From NCBI RefSeq assembly GCF_013760845.1, contig NZ_JACDUU010000007.1, positions 62,001 through 126,000 of the forward strand: a stretch of DNA of 64,000 nt, given 5' to 3'. The translations under genes and the position numbers were made by a program. The stretch is from [Anoxybacillus] calidus (GTDB taxonomy: Bacteria; Bacillota; Bacilli; Bacillales; Anoxybacillaceae). Shown here in pieces: positions 52,407 through 61,319 of the stretch; positions within the stretch are counted from its first letter, which is position 1, and each line of letters opens with the position of its first letter. The notes beneath the pieces were generated by a model, which was not told where the DNA came from, ran no database searches, and worked only from the letters and a program-made list of their open reading frames with translations.

Positions 52407-52799
52407 ATGTTAGCAGATCGAATTATTTTGACGGGTCAGCAATATCTAGGGACTCCTTATGTATTTAATGCTCCATCTTATCGCACAGATATGTTTGATT
52501 GTAGTTCGTTTACACAGTATGTTTTTGGTGTGAATGGCATTCCTCTTCCTAGAAACTCCCGACAGCAATTTTTAATAGGGACTCCTGTTTCTTTACATCG
52601 GATTCAAAAGGGTGATTTATTGTTTTTTACGACAGAAAAAAGAAAGAAAAGAAACGGAGTCGCTAAAATTGGACATGTTGGAATCTATATAGGAAACAAT
52701 CAAATGCTTCATACGTACCGCCAGGGAAAAAAAGTAACCATCACAGAGTTAAACTCATATTGGAAGAAAAATTTTATCGGTGCTAAGAGAGTGTTGTAA
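52407..52799 (+). CDS. NlpC/P60 family protein without signal peptide
   Basis: A 130-residue single-domain NlpC/P60 protein with C32 (DCSSF), H90 (GHVGIYIG) and H102 (LHTYRQGK). Unlike the two secreted copies at 12.6-14.0 kb it lacks an export signal and is more distant in sequence. It may act in the mother cell, on imported muropeptides, or after cell lysis. AGAGGGAG precedes the ATG. Confidence 0.88.
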   Translation: MLADRIILTGQQYLGTPYVFNAPSYRTDMFDCSSFTQYVFGVNGIPLPRNSRQQFLIGTPVSLHRIQKGDLLFFTTEKRKKRNGVAKIGHVGIYIGNNQMLHTYRQGKKVTITELNSYWKKNFIGAKRVL

Positions 52800-52944
52800 A
52801 TTTCAGCGGTAAATGACAAACAAATCGGCTGTAATGGGGATATGTTCAATAATGATGTGATAATAGGGCTACTTTCTCAATTTGTGTGTGTTTACATCAT
52901 ACTGAGTCTTAAATAATTTTAATCTGACCAACTTGAAGATAGTA

Positions 52945-53246
52945 ATTTAAAGCTTTGTCCAATGAAATGAGGTCACAAGTTATAAATTACTACAATTTTG
53001 GACTTGAATCTTTCTTATTTTTTTTATATTATTATATCGACAATTCTAGATATTTATAATTTTTTATATTATAATATCGATAATTCTAGATATTTATAAA
53101 TATATATAAGGGGTGATGAACCGATTTGATAAGCATAAAGGATATTCACGCATGTTTAAAGAAACCATCTGACTCTTGGCCTGTTCTTTCCTATAGAATC
53201 ATACGAGATCGGTATTTCGGGGATGAACATTGAAAAGCAGTGGTAA
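52945..53246 (+). pseudogene. Degenerate partial copy of the arsR-LLM unit
   Basis: Starts with a stretch like the ArsR gene at 57.7 kb (TTTAAAGCTTTGTCCAATGA against TTTAAAGCCTTGTCAAATGA). It then jumps to the ArsR-LLM spacer (GACTTGAATCT, the TTATATTATTATATCGA string and palindromes) and the first codons of the LLM gene (MNRFDKHKGYSRMFKE), where a frameshift brings a stop. Most of both genes is deleted. Confidence 0.8.
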
Positions 53247-53487
53247 CCAGGGATTGTGCATGTTAAAAGACGGTAGATCGCATCATGAAGGAAAGACTGG
53301 GCTTATAAACACAAGGAGATAACGAACAGAAACCATCTCTATAACTTGTATGTAAAAATTCTAAGTAATGGCACCTATGAAGTGTGAATGACCGGTATGA
53401 TCTACACTTCTACTACAACAGAGTTGCATTTAGCGAGTATCATAGATTGATATTCGTGAAAGATAATAGAGTAGGCTGGCATTCAGA

Positions 53488-53568
53488 GCATTACAACAAG
53501 CGTTAAGTAGGGAGAAACAAACGGGAAAAGTGATTTTATTACTTGGCTCGAAATGGCCAAAATTTTAA
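53488..53568 (+). pseudogene. Possible medium-chain dehydrogenase C-terminal scrap
   Basis: A 26-codon reading ALQQALSREKQTGKVILLLG and SKWPKF before TAA resembles the end of zinc-type or quinone reductases (…GKVVL…). It is too short to be certain. A cre-like palindrome ATGTAAGCGCTTAAAA on the minus strand (about 53567-53582) follows. Confidence 0.3.
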
Positions 53569-53594
53569 GCGCTTACATAAATGTGGAGGAGGTG

Positions 53595-53693
53595 ATGATA
53601 AATAGCGAAGGATCAAACTGCTGCTGGTACGAACATCAAGGAAGAATAATCGTTGGATGTCATGATGAAATCATTCTATATCAGTTAAAGTAG
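53595..53693 (+). CDS. Possible 32-residue peptide
   Basis: ATG follows GGAGGAGGTG very closely (2 nt) and encodes a peptide with three cysteines and a tryptophan (NCCWYEHQGRIIVGCHDEII), stopping 44 nt before the aldehyde dehydrogenase gene. The ribosome-site spacing is poor and the surroundings are decayed, so it may be a gene scrap. Confidence 0.25.
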   Translation: MINSEGSNCCWYEHQGRIIVGCHDEIILYQLK

Positions 53694-53736
53694 AAGCTTA
53701 TATATTAAGAATTAAACAGAGAGGAGACAATCAAAC

Positions 53737-55134
53737 ATGATCCGTGATATCGATTTACAATCCATTCAAGAAGTAAGGGACTACCTTGAGCAAGCTAAAG
53801 AAGCACAAAAAATACTCGAAAAAATGACACAAAGTGAAATTGATCAGATTGTTGAAAGCATGGCGAATGCGGCAAGGGAAGAAGCGGAGCGATTGGCAGC
53901 TATGGCAGTAGAAGAGACCGGTTTTGGCAAAGTTGCCGATAAAGTAGTGAAAAATCTGTTTGCTGCCAATGACGTTTACAACGCTATCAAAGATATGAAA
54001 ACGGTCGGGATTATTCGTCGAGATGAACAAAATCGCATATGGGAAGTCGCTCAACCTGTAGGGATCGTTGCAGCCATCGTTCCATCCACCAATCCAACTT
54101 CGACAGCTATTTTTAAATCGTTGATTGCCGTTAAGGCCAGAAATGCCATTATTTTTAGCCCTCATCCATCGGCTGCAAAATGCACAGCGGAAGCGGCAAG
54201 AATCATGCAAGAAGCGGCAGAGCGTGCTGGAGCTCCAAAGGGTCTGATTTCTTGCATCACGCAACCGACATTGGCTGCGACAAACGAGTTAATGAGACAT
54301 AAATTAACAGACGTCATTCTCGCAACAGGCGGCATGGCTATGGTGAAAGCGGCTTACAGTTCCGGAAAGCCTGCATATGGCGTAGGACCTGGAAATGTAC
54401 CAGTCTATATTCATGAAAGTGCCAATATCGCAAAAACTGTTCAATTAATCATTCAAAGTAAAACTTTTGACAATGGAACAATCTGCGCTTCCGAACAAGC
54501 TCTTCTAGTTGATCAATCTATCAAAGAACAGGTTGTTTCTGAGTTGAAGCAACAAGGCGCTTACTTCTTGAATGATGAGGAAAAACAAAAGGTAGCCTCC
54601 ATTATTATGGTAAACGGAGCGTTAAATGCTAAGATTGTTGGAAAATCGCCTCAAGTGATTGCGGAAATGGCTGGAATTGAGATTCCATCCGACGCGAAGG
54701 TACTTGTTGCGGAAGAGACAAATGTGGGCAAAGAATATCCATTCTCAATTGAAAAATTGTCTCCAATTCTTGCTTTCTATACTGTGAAAGATATGGAAGA
54801 AGCAAGCGCTATTGCCGTAGCACTGCTTGAATTAGGTGGACTAGGTCATACTTTAGGAATTCACGCTGAAGACGAAAAGGTAGTAGAAGCGTTCACCATC
54901 GATAAACCAGTTTCACGTGTGATTGTAAATTCTGGTACGACATTTGGTGGAATCGGTGCCACTGTGGCAATCCAGCCATCCTTGACACTGGGATGCGGTT
55001 CTTTTGGTAATAACATTACTTCCGACAATATTGGACCACAGCATTTGATTAACATTAAACGTGTGGCATATGGAATTCGCGAGATGGCAGAACAAGAGTC
55101 AGGTGTGAAAGAGGAAAATCCTGCGTTAGTCTAA
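53737..55134 (+). CDS. Acylating aldehyde dehydrogenase (EutE/AdhE-N-like)
   Basis: A 465-residue CoA-dependent aldehyde dehydrogenase. The catalytic cysteine is in [10 protein letters not shown] (about residue 248). Other family blocks are [20 protein letters not shown] and GGPG-like [12 protein letters not shown], and the C-terminal [19 protein letters not shown] is typical of the AdhE N-terminal domain and EutE. It should convert acetaldehyde or a related aldehyde to acyl-CoA. GAGAGGAG precedes the ATG. A zinc alcohol dehydrogenase 2.6 kb downstream could supply aldehyde. Confidence 0.88.
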   Translation: MIRDIDLQSIQEVRDYLEQAKEAQKILEKMTQSEIDQIVESMANAAREEAERLAAMAVEETGFGKVADKVVKNLFAANDVYNAIKDMKTVGIIRRDEQNRIWEVAQPVGIVAAIVPSTNPTSTAIFKSLIAVKARNAIIFSPHPSAAKCTAEAARIMQEAAERAGAPKGLISCITQPTLAATNELMRHKLTDVILATGGMAMVKAAYSSGKPAYGVGPGNVPVYIHESANIAKTVQLIIQSKTFDNGTICASEQALLVDQSIKEQVVSELKQQGAYFLNDEEKQKVASIIMVNGALNAKIVGKSPQVIAEMAGIEIPSDAKVLVAEETNVGKEYPFSIEKLSPILAFYTVKDMEEASAIAVALLELGGLGHTLGIHAEDEKVVEAFTIDKPVSRVIVNSGTTFGGIGATVAIQPSLTLGCGSFGNNITSDNIGPQHLINIKRVAYGIREMAEQESGVKEENPALV

Positions 55135-55152
55135 AAGTAGGAAGTAATAGTT

Positions 55153-55195
55153 ATATAACCAACCCAGCATATCGCTGGGTTGGTTATATTTTTGA
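55153..55195 (+). terminator. Terminator after aldehyde dehydrogenase gene
   Basis: ATATAACCAACCCAGC (55153-55168) pairs with GCTGGGTTGGTTATAT (55174-55189), a 16-bp perfect stem, followed by TTTT. Confidence 0.92.
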
Positions 55196-55395
55196 CCGAT
55201 TGTTACATTCAAAAATTGTCTAGTATTAAGGATTTCGCTAAATTGACGAATAAAGGGGAAAGGAGGCTCGGTATTTTAGTACTGAGAGGAATGCGCCTTT
55301 TTTCCGTTTCGCTAACTTGAGCTAAACTTAGTTTAGCCGTAACATTAGTAATATGAAGAGACTCAGTTTATCTAAAACGAACATGGAGGGGAAAA

Positions 55396-55884
55396 ATGTC
55401 AAAAGTAAAAACAAACGCGATGCGTATTCTTGATAAGAAAAAGATCAATTACAATGTCCTTACCTACGACAATCAGGATGGAAAAATCGATGGCATTTCT
55501 GTTGCCCATAATATTGGGAAAGACCCTCGAATGGTGTATAAAACATTAGTAACGCAGGGGAACAGCGGGAACATTTATGTGTTTGTCATCCCTGTGGAAT
55601 CGGAACTGGATTTGAAAAAAGCTGCACAAGTAACGGGCGAGAAAAAAGTCGAAATGGTACCGGTGAACGATATGCAAAAGTTGACAGGTTATATCCGCGG
55701 AGGGTGTTCGCCGATAGGTATGAAAAAACTTTATCCAACCTTTATTGATTTCAGTGCTTCTCAACTTGAGCATATCGTCGTCAGTGGCGGCAAGATCGGT
55801 GTGCAAATTGAGCTTAGCGTGGAAGCTTTACAAAGCGTAACAGAAGCTGCACTGCAAGAAGTGGTAAAAAAGCAAGAAGTATGA
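55396..55884 (+). CDS. ybaK: Cys-tRNA(Pro) deacylase (YbaK-like)
   Basis: A 162-residue YbaK/ProX-type editing protein. The active-site lysine lies in DPRMVYKTLVTQG, and the GYIRGGCSPIGMKK loop and SGGKIGVQIEL segment are diagnostic of YbaK. It hydrolyses mischarged Cys-tRNA(Pro). GGAGGGG precedes the ATG. A stand-alone gene with its own terminator. Confidence 0.93.
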   Translation: MSKVKTNAMRILDKKKINYNVLTYDNQDGKIDGISVAHNIGKDPRMVYKTLVTQGNSGNIYVFVIPVESELDLKKAAQVTGEKKVEMVPVNDMQKLTGYIRGGCSPIGMKKLYPTFIDFSASQLEHIVVSGGKIGVQIELSVEALQSVTEAALQEVVKKQEV

Positions 55885-55903
55885 TCGGGTCTTATATATA
55901 CGA

Positions 55904-55938
55904 ATATCCCCCTTGTTTCACGCAAGGAGGGAATTTTA
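55904..55938 (+). terminator. Terminator after ybaK
   Basis: TCCCCCTTG (55907-55915) pairs with CAAGGAGGGA (55923-55932), followed by TTTT. Confidence 0.8.
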
Positions 55939-56285
55939 CTTGGGCTTTGAGGATAGAGTGATGTACATGTTCTAGTGCTTAGGCTTACCTTGTGATAGGT
56001 GAGCTTTTTATTTTAGGAATAAAGACAAAAGAGGGAATGGTTCATTCGATTCGACGGATGTTGTCTCAGAAAACGAAGGCGTGGGAGTGATTCAAGGACA
56101 TATACGGTATTTATAAGCAGAAACGAATATACCGTGTGCGATGGAATGAAAGGTATTAAGAGGATGAAAAAAGGTAAAAATATTAGAGAACAAGCTATGA
56201 AAGAAAGTGTTTGCAAAAAAAAGTCCGCTTTTTGATAATGAAGAAAGAAAAATCAAAAACTAAAAAAAACTCCAAAAATTTCACA
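55939..56285. other. Intergenic stretch before the alcohol dehydrogenase gene
   Basis: A second hairpin GCTTACC/GGTGAGC with TTTTT is present near 55983-56010. The rest (56030-56280) is AT-rich with no credible gene on either strand. Confidence 0.45.
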
Positions 56286-56315
56286 TTGAAACACATAGTC
56301 CATTGTCTGTAAAAT
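56286..56315 (+). promoter_or_regulatory. Promoter of the zinc alcohol dehydrogenase gene
   Basis: TTGAAA (56286-56291) and TAAAAT (56310-56315) are 18 bp apart, 40 bp before the start codon. Confidence 0.6.
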
Positions 56316-56356
56316 AAAGATGACAAGACTAAAATTTTTTCAAGGAGGAACTAAAA

Positions 56357-57397
56357 ATGAAAGCACTTACATATCTAGGGCCGGGAAAAAAAGAAGTCAT
56401 GGAAAAGCCAAAACCAAAAATTGAAAAGGAAACGGATGTAATCGTTAAGATTACAAAAACAACGATTTGCGGAACGGATTTACATATTCTTAAAGGAGAT
56501 GTTCCTACTGTAGAAGAAGGTCGAATTTTAGGACATGAAGGTGTAGGGGTTGTTGAAGAAGTTGGTTCAGCTGTAAAAAATTTTAAAAAAGGTGACAGAG
56601 TCCTGATTTCTTGTATTACCTCCTGCGGAAAATGTGAAAATTGCAAAAAAGGGTTGTATGCGCATTGTGAAGATGGAGGCTGGATATTAGGACACCTGAT
56701 TGACGGAACCCAAGCGGAGTATGTAAGAATTCCATACGCAGACACAAGCCTTTACCCGATCCCGGAAGGCGCGGATGAAGAGGCTCTCGTTATGCTTAGT
56801 GATATTCTTCCAACAGGATTTGAAATTGGCGTGTTAAACGGAAAGGTTCAGCCGGGACAAACAATTGCCATTATAGGAGCTGGTCCCGTAGGCATGGCAG
56901 CTCTATTAACTGCTCAGTTTTATTCACCTGCAGAGATCATTATGGTTGATTTAGACGATAACCGTTTAGAAGTTGCGAAAAAATTTGGCGCAACTCAAGT
57001 GGTTAATAGCGGTGACGGCAAGGCCATTGAAAAAATTATGGAATTAACCGACGGAAAAGGTGTAGACGTCGCAATGGAAGCGGTCGGAATTCCTGCAACA
57101 TTTGATATTTGCCAAGAGATTATAAAACCAGGTGGCCGTATAGCCAATGTAGGTGTTCATGGAAAAAGTGTTGAGTTTCATATTGAAAAATTATGGATAC
57201 GTAACATTACGTTAACAACCGGTCTTGTCAACACGACTTCTACGCCAATGCTATTAAAAACTGTTGAGGCAAAAAAATTGCATCCAGAACAATTGATTAC
57301 CCACCGCTTTGCCTTTTCAGATATTATGAATGCTTATGAGGTATTTGGTAATGCATCAAAAGAAAAAGCGTTAAAAGTCATTATTTCCAACGACTAA
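56357..57397 (+). CDS. Zinc-dependent medium-chain alcohol dehydrogenase
   Basis: A 346-residue MDR enzyme. Catalytic zinc ligands are C38 (TICGTDLH) and H60-E61; structural zinc cysteines are C90, C93, C96 and C104. The NAD(P) fold has GAGPVGMAALL followed by VDLDDNR, which favours NAD. It resembles secondary-alcohol / threonine-type dehydrogenases. AAGGAGG precedes the ATG. With the acylating aldehyde dehydrogenase it could form an alcohol-to-acyl-CoA route. Confidence 0.9.
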   Translation: MKALTYLGPGKKEVMEKPKPKIEKETDVIVKITKTTICGTDLHILKGDVPTVEEGRILGHEGVGVVEEVGSAVKNFKKGDRVLISCITSCGKCENCKKGLYAHCEDGGWILGHLIDGTQAEYVRIPYADTSLYPIPEGADEEALVMLSDILPTGFEIGVLNGKVQPGQTIAIIGAGPVGMAALLTAQFYSPAEIIMVDLDDNRLEVAKKFGATQVVNSGDGKAIEKIMELTDGKGVDVAMEAVGIPATFDICQEIIKPGGRIANVGVHGKSVEFHIEKLWIRNITLTTGLVNTTSTPMLLKTVEAKKLHPEQLITHRFAFSDIMNAYEVFGNASKEKALKVIISND

Positions 57398-57440
57398 GTT
57401 TTCTTTTTAATGATAAAAAATCCATCCATTCTTGAACTTT

Positions 57441-57488
57441 AGAACCTATATCATTACTCGTTATATAATGATACGGGTTCTTTTTTTA
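57441..57488 (+). terminator. Terminator after alcohol dehydrogenase gene
   Basis: AGAACC-tATATCATTA pairs with TAATGATac-GGGTTCT, followed by TTTTTTT. Confidence 0.82.
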
Positions 57489-57676
57489 TACAAATGCTTG
57501 ACTTAGTGTCTGTCAATGCCCGAAGAAGATAAGGTATTGTGGATTTCCTGGCGATGTGCTAATCTGTTCATACATGATCTAACCAAGGAATCGTTTTAAA
57601 TTTATGTTAGTTGATTTACTTAAGTACAGTAATGTAATATAAAAATACGATTGAATTGACGGACCTGGAGGTAACA

Positions 57677-57979
57677 ATGGAACTTTTAGAAGTATTTAAA
57701 GCCTTGTCAAATGAAACGAGGCTGCAGATTATACAGTGGTTAAAAAATCCTGAAACTCACTTTCCAAAACCGCAACACGGAGATATACACGAAGATGGGG
57801 TTTGTGTGAGCGACATTCATAAAAAGGTTGGATTGTCACAATCTACCGTGTCCCTTTACCTATCCATGCTGCAAAATGCCGGATTGATAAAAGCAAAACG
57901 AGTTGGGCAATGGACTTATTATAAAAGGGATGAGGAGAACATCAAAAAAATGCTCGAATTGTTATCTAGGGATTTATAA
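57677..57979 (+). CDS. ArsR family transcriptional regulator
   Basis: A 100-residue winged-helix repressor. FKALSNETRLQIIQWL is the classic ArsR N-terminal helix pair, the recognition helix is in KVGLSQSTVSLYLSMLQNAGLI, and the wing is VGQWTYYKRD. There is no CxC metal motif, so it may respond to an organic ligand. ATG at MELLEV is used, with GGAGGT 6 nt upstream; a TTG seven codons earlier is rejected. It probably controls itself and the LLM gene through palindromes in the spacer. Confidence 0.88.
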   Translation: MELLEVFKALSNETRLQIIQWLKNPETHFPKPQHGDIHEDGVCVSDIHKKVGLSQSTVSLYLSMLQNAGLIKAKRVGQWTYYKRDEENIKKMLELLSRDL

Positions 57980-58057
57980 GTCAAAATCCTCGCTTACCGC
58001 TTAGATGGTAAGCATCATTACATTTTTGACTTGAATCTCCCTTATTTTTATATTATT

Positions 58058-58077
58058 ATATCGATAATTCTAGATAT
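58058..58077. promoter_or_regulatory. Candidate ArsR-family operator
   Basis: ATATCGATAATTCTAGATAT is an imperfect palindrome matching its own complement at 16 of 20 positions. It lies between the arsR and LLM genes. Two more copies (53034-53053, one base different, and 53074-53093, identical) sit at the matching place in the degenerate duplicate. Binding by the neighbouring ArsR protein is inferred. Confidence 0.55.
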
Positions 58078-58115
58078 TTATAAATATAGATATAAAATAA
58101 TGATAATGAACGGAT

Positions 58116-58274
58116 TTGGTAAACATACATGAAGGATATTCACGTATGTTTAAAGAAAACCATCTGATTATTGGTTTGTTTTTCCTTTGGAATCATCGTG
58201 GACAGCATCCCGGAGATGAACCTGGAAAAGCAAATGAAACCGGCAAAAAGAAATATAGATGTGGAGGAATGGCG
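58116..58274 (+). pseudogene. In-frame partial duplicate of the LLM gene 5' end
   Basis: Reads HEGYSRMFKENHLIIGLFFLW and later EPGKANETGKKK, matching the first 45 or so residues of the LLM gene that follows (HKGYSRMFKEKHLTLGLFFPI, then IEKQMKLAKR). It runs without a stop into that gene, but the ribosome site GGAGGA lies at its end, so translation should start at the second copy. Confidence 0.7.
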
Positions 58275-59225
58275 ATGAACCGATTTGATAAGCATAAAGG
58301 ATATTCACGCATGTTTAAAGAAAAACATCTGACCCTCGGTTTGTTCTTTCCTATAGAATCATACGAGGGCAGCATTCCAGAGATGAATATTGAAAAGCAA
58401 ATGAAACTGGCAAAAAGAGCAGAAGAGCTCAATTTTGCTGCATTGTTTGTTCGGGATGTTCCATTACATGACCCTTATTTTGGGGATGTGGGCCAGATTT
58501 ATGATCCTTGGGTCTATTTAGGGTATATAGCTGCCCATACAGAAAAAATTGCTTTAGGTACTGCAAGTATTATTCTGACATTGCGTCACCCTTTACATGT
58601 TGCGAAAGCAGCCGCTTCCGTCGACAAACTATCCGGCGAACGTCTGATTCTTGGGGTGGCGACTGGGGATCGACCAATAGAATTTCCAGCCTTTTCAGTT
58701 GATCCAGAAAATCGTAGTACTTTCTTTCAAGAGGCCGTATTAGTAATGAAAAAAGCGTGGAAAGAGAACTTTCCGGTAATCCAATCGCCGCGAGTCCATA
58801 TGTTGAGTGGGGACCTTTTGCCAAAACCACGACTGTCAGACATTCCGGTATTGGTAACCGGCCACAGCTCTCAGTCTGTTGAATGGATTGCTGAAAACAG
58901 TGATGGGTGGATGTATTATCCGAGAAACTTGAGATTCCAAGCGGAATTGATTAAACAGTGGCGCTCTCATACTGATCAATTTAAACCATTCACTCAGTCT
59001 CTATATGTAGATTTGACAGAGGATCCGAATCATCCGCCAATCCCTATTCATTTAGGGTTTAGAGTTGGGCGCAATATACTCATTGAATTCCTTGAAAGTC
59101 TTAAAAATGCTGGTGTCAATCACGTGATTATCAACTTAAAATATGGTCAACGTCCTGTAGAAGAAGTGATTGAAGAATTAGGGGAAGAAGTGGTTCCACA
59201 CTTTCCAGCATTAAACGGAAAGTAA
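58275..59225 (+). CDS. LLM class flavin-dependent oxidoreductase
   Basis: A 316-residue bacterial-luciferase-like monooxygenase. Family blocks are LTLGLFFPIESY, RAEELNFAALFVRDVPLHDP, TEKIALGTASIILTLRHPLHVAKAAASVD (in parts) and LSGERLILGVATGDRP. It uses reduced flavin and oxygen to oxidise an unknown substrate. ATG at 58275 has GGAGGA 7-8 nt upstream. It is downstream of an ArsR regulator, suggesting a ligand-induced detoxification or degradation function. Confidence 0.9.
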   Translation: MNRFDKHKGYSRMFKEKHLTLGLFFPIESYEGSIPEMNIEKQMKLAKRAEELNFAALFVRDVPLHDPYFGDVGQIYDPWVYLGYIAAHTEKIALGTASIILTLRHPLHVAKAAASVDKLSGERLILGVATGDRPIEFPAFSVDPENRSTFFQEAVLVMKKAWKENFPVIQSPRVHMLSGDLLPKPRLSDIPVLVTGHSSQSVEWIAENSDGWMYYPRNLRFQAELIKQWRSHTDQFKPFTQSLYVDLTEDPNHPPIPIHLGFRVGRNILIEFLESLKNAGVNHVIINLKYGQRPVEEVIEELGEEVVPHFPALNGK

Positions 59226-59726
59226 CATAATGTATCGTGAGTATGAAAGGCCTTTCTTGTCTTTGTAATGTGGATATTGAATAGATCTTTCTTGTTCGAA
59301 CGATGATGAAAACTTCCAAACAAAAACTCGGTCTTTGTCTAAAGAGAAGACATGGCAATAATGTTGCGAATTTGAAAGGATTGCTGGAGGGACCCACACA
59401 ACATCCCAATACGTTGAGCCACAAATTAGAAAATATTGTTAACAACCCTAAGATCGGAATTGTCGGTCTTAGGGGGGGTCACAATAGAATAGAGAACATC
59501 AGGTCATATGAATTGGAGGCATCTTAAAGTAGATGTACACCTACATATTGGGTAGAAGCAGGAACCTTCATGGGTTCCTGCTTCTTCTTTGATAACGATC
59601 TGCAAGACGCACTCAATATATGTCGTGTTGGATATCTTTTGTACCTTGAGTAATTGAATGTTATTTAAGTTGTGATATGTGTATATGCCAACTCTCTTTA
59701 TTGCTTTGAGGTTACTTTAGTCTCTC
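59226..59726. other. Boundary region between the LLM gene and the TOMM cluster
   Basis: The + strand frame 59303-59527 (74 codons, MMKTSKQKLGLCLKRRHG...) lacks a ribosome site and resembles nothing I know. A hairpin GAAGCAGGAACC/GGGTTCCTGCTTC with T-rich flanks (59555-59586) is a terminator. Nothing resembling a cysteine/serine/threonine-rich precursor peptide is visible here. Confidence 0.45.
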
Positions 59727-61307
59727 CTAGCTACGCAAACTCCCTTTTAACCAGGCGCGGGGACGACAGGGACCGACCGGGATTTGGATTAAGCTTGTTT
59801 TCCCTCTCGAATCGATTTTGTAAAGTTTATCACATGAGTTCACATCAAATCCGAGGAGTGGGTGCCCCCCCATCTCCATGGCAGACGCCACCAAGAGTAG
59901 TCGTTGTACGAGCATCCCCGCCTCCATCTGTTGAATGCGATACCCTCTGTACCCTAATGCATTTTTGAGGTAATCCTTGTCTCCTACCACATGTAGACAA
60001 AGCGGCACTTGGAACAGATTGACATTGTCCATTGGCATTCCGTATTGTAGGAAGTGTCGATAATCTCCGAAACGTATCCGTCCTAACGCATGAGCAGCAC
60101 TGTCATAATAGTAAGCACCATCTGGAACGTCTACAACGTTATAAAAACAGCCATACAGTGAGACACGGGACTTCGGCTCCTCTTGTTCTCCATCTAAATC
60201 ATTTCGATACGAGAAAGAAAGCGTCACCTCTTGTAACAAAGTAGCCAATTGTTCTTGGCTTACCTTTCCCAAAACAAAATCCATGTCTGGTGAATATCGC
60301 TTCTGGCAGACTGACGCTAGATCATACGATAACCGCTTCACGCAGGGGAGAACTACCGCTTGCATTCCACATGTAACGTTCTTTGCGCTCTTAATCTGCC
60401 GAAACGATCGCGGTGATTCCAACATGGATGCTTCATTCATTTTTCTCAGCATCGGATACTCAACGATCCTCCGTGACCGGACATAGTAACTATGCTGAAC
60501 GGCTGGCAATTCTCGGCACAATTCAGTGGCAGAAACACTTTCTTCTAAGTTATTATCGTTATCAAACCAAGTGATTGAAGACTCCACAGATAATGGAATA
60601 ACCGCATATACACTCTCCTCCTGTTCGGATAGTCCAAGCAGGTGGTTGATGGCCCTATCAAGAAATTGGAAATACACTGCCGAGGCGAAACCGAACCGTT
60701 TCGCCACTTCCAACAGTTGCCCGATTAGCACGCCAGCATCCAGTCCTTGCAGACGGTAGGCAAAATTATTGTATTTAAAGAAATTCTTCCAAAACATTGT
60801 CGATACAAAAACAATACCGAAACAAGCCGACACGTCACATCGATTACCTAGAGCAGTAGTTAGGTAGGAATCGAAATTGCCTTCCCGCAACAACACTAAG
60901 CGATGGTGTGCCACATCATAATGGTACACTCCATCTGGAACATCCTTCATCTTCAAATACATATATAATTCGTTTGGATACAACGCCCCTCCGGAGGGAA
61001 CAAACCGCCGATACAACTGCATTAGGTTGACTGCTTGTTCCGTGGAACCCAAGGCAAAGTCTGCCTGGCAAAATTGAGTAAGGCCGAATACGTACCAGAG
61101 AAAATGACCTATTTCTTTTAGGTCGAGCTTTCCAGACGATTCTCTACCCTGGAGCGTTAACGGTACTTCTGGAGAAAGCGGAATCGAAGGTAAGTCACGG
61201 TACAGCTTATATGCAAGCGGTGCGTCTTCCCAATCCACTTCCCAATCTGGTGGTACAATCTTATCGACGTCAAAATGAAGATTGTGTAGAAATGTCTCTA
61301 GCTTCAT
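59727..61307 (-). CDS. sagB: SagB-type peptide azoline dehydrogenase
   Basis: A 526-residue flavin enzyme of the TOMM SagB family. The N-terminal nitroreductase-like domain has the FMN segment YRRFVPSGGALYPNELY (residues 99-115). A second nitroreductase-like unit follows (SRVSLYGCFYNVVDVPDGAYYYD and EAGMLVQRLLLVASAMEMGGHPLLGFDV, in parts), giving a tandem form. It would oxidise thiazolines and oxazolines to thiazoles and oxazoles in a precursor peptide. It is the last gene of the leftward cluster, 12 nt after the YcaO gene. Confidence 0.9.
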   Translation of the reverse strand: MKLETFLHNLHFDVDKIVPPDWEVDWEDAPLAYKLYRDLPSIPLSPEVPLTLQGRESSGKLDLKEIGHFLWYVFGLTQFCQADFALGSTEQAVNLMQLYRRFVPSGGALYPNELYMYLKMKDVPDGVYHYDVAHHRLVLLREGNFDSYLTTALGNRCDVSACFGIVFVSTMFWKNFFKYNNFAYRLQGLDAGVLIGQLLEVAKRFGFASAVYFQFLDRAINHLLGLSEQEESVYAVIPLSVESSITWFDNDNNLEESVSATELCRELPAVQHSYYVRSRRIVEYPMLRKMNEASMLESPRSFRQIKSAKNVTCGMQAVVLPCVKRLSYDLASVCQKRYSPDMDFVLGKVSQEQLATLLQEVTLSFSYRNDLDGEQEEPKSRVSLYGCFYNVVDVPDGAYYYDSAAHALGRIRFGDYRHFLQYGMPMDNVNLFQVPLCLHVVGDKDYLKNALGYRGYRIQQMEAGMLVQRLLLVASAMEMGGHPLLGFDVNSCDKLYKIDSRGKTSLIQIPVGPCRPRAWLKGSLRS

Positions 61308-61319
61308 CCTCCTGGCCTC

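Noticed and set aside
55257-55390. Possible riboswitch before ybaK
   Set aside because: Short hairpins are present (GCTAAACTTAGTTTAGC and a GGAGGC/GCGCC stem), but no conserved riboswitch blocks are recognisable.
59303-59527. 74-codon frame near the TOMM cluster as a precursor peptide
   Set aside because: It is on the opposite strand, has no ribosome site, contains one cysteine and no Ser/Thr/Cys-rich core.
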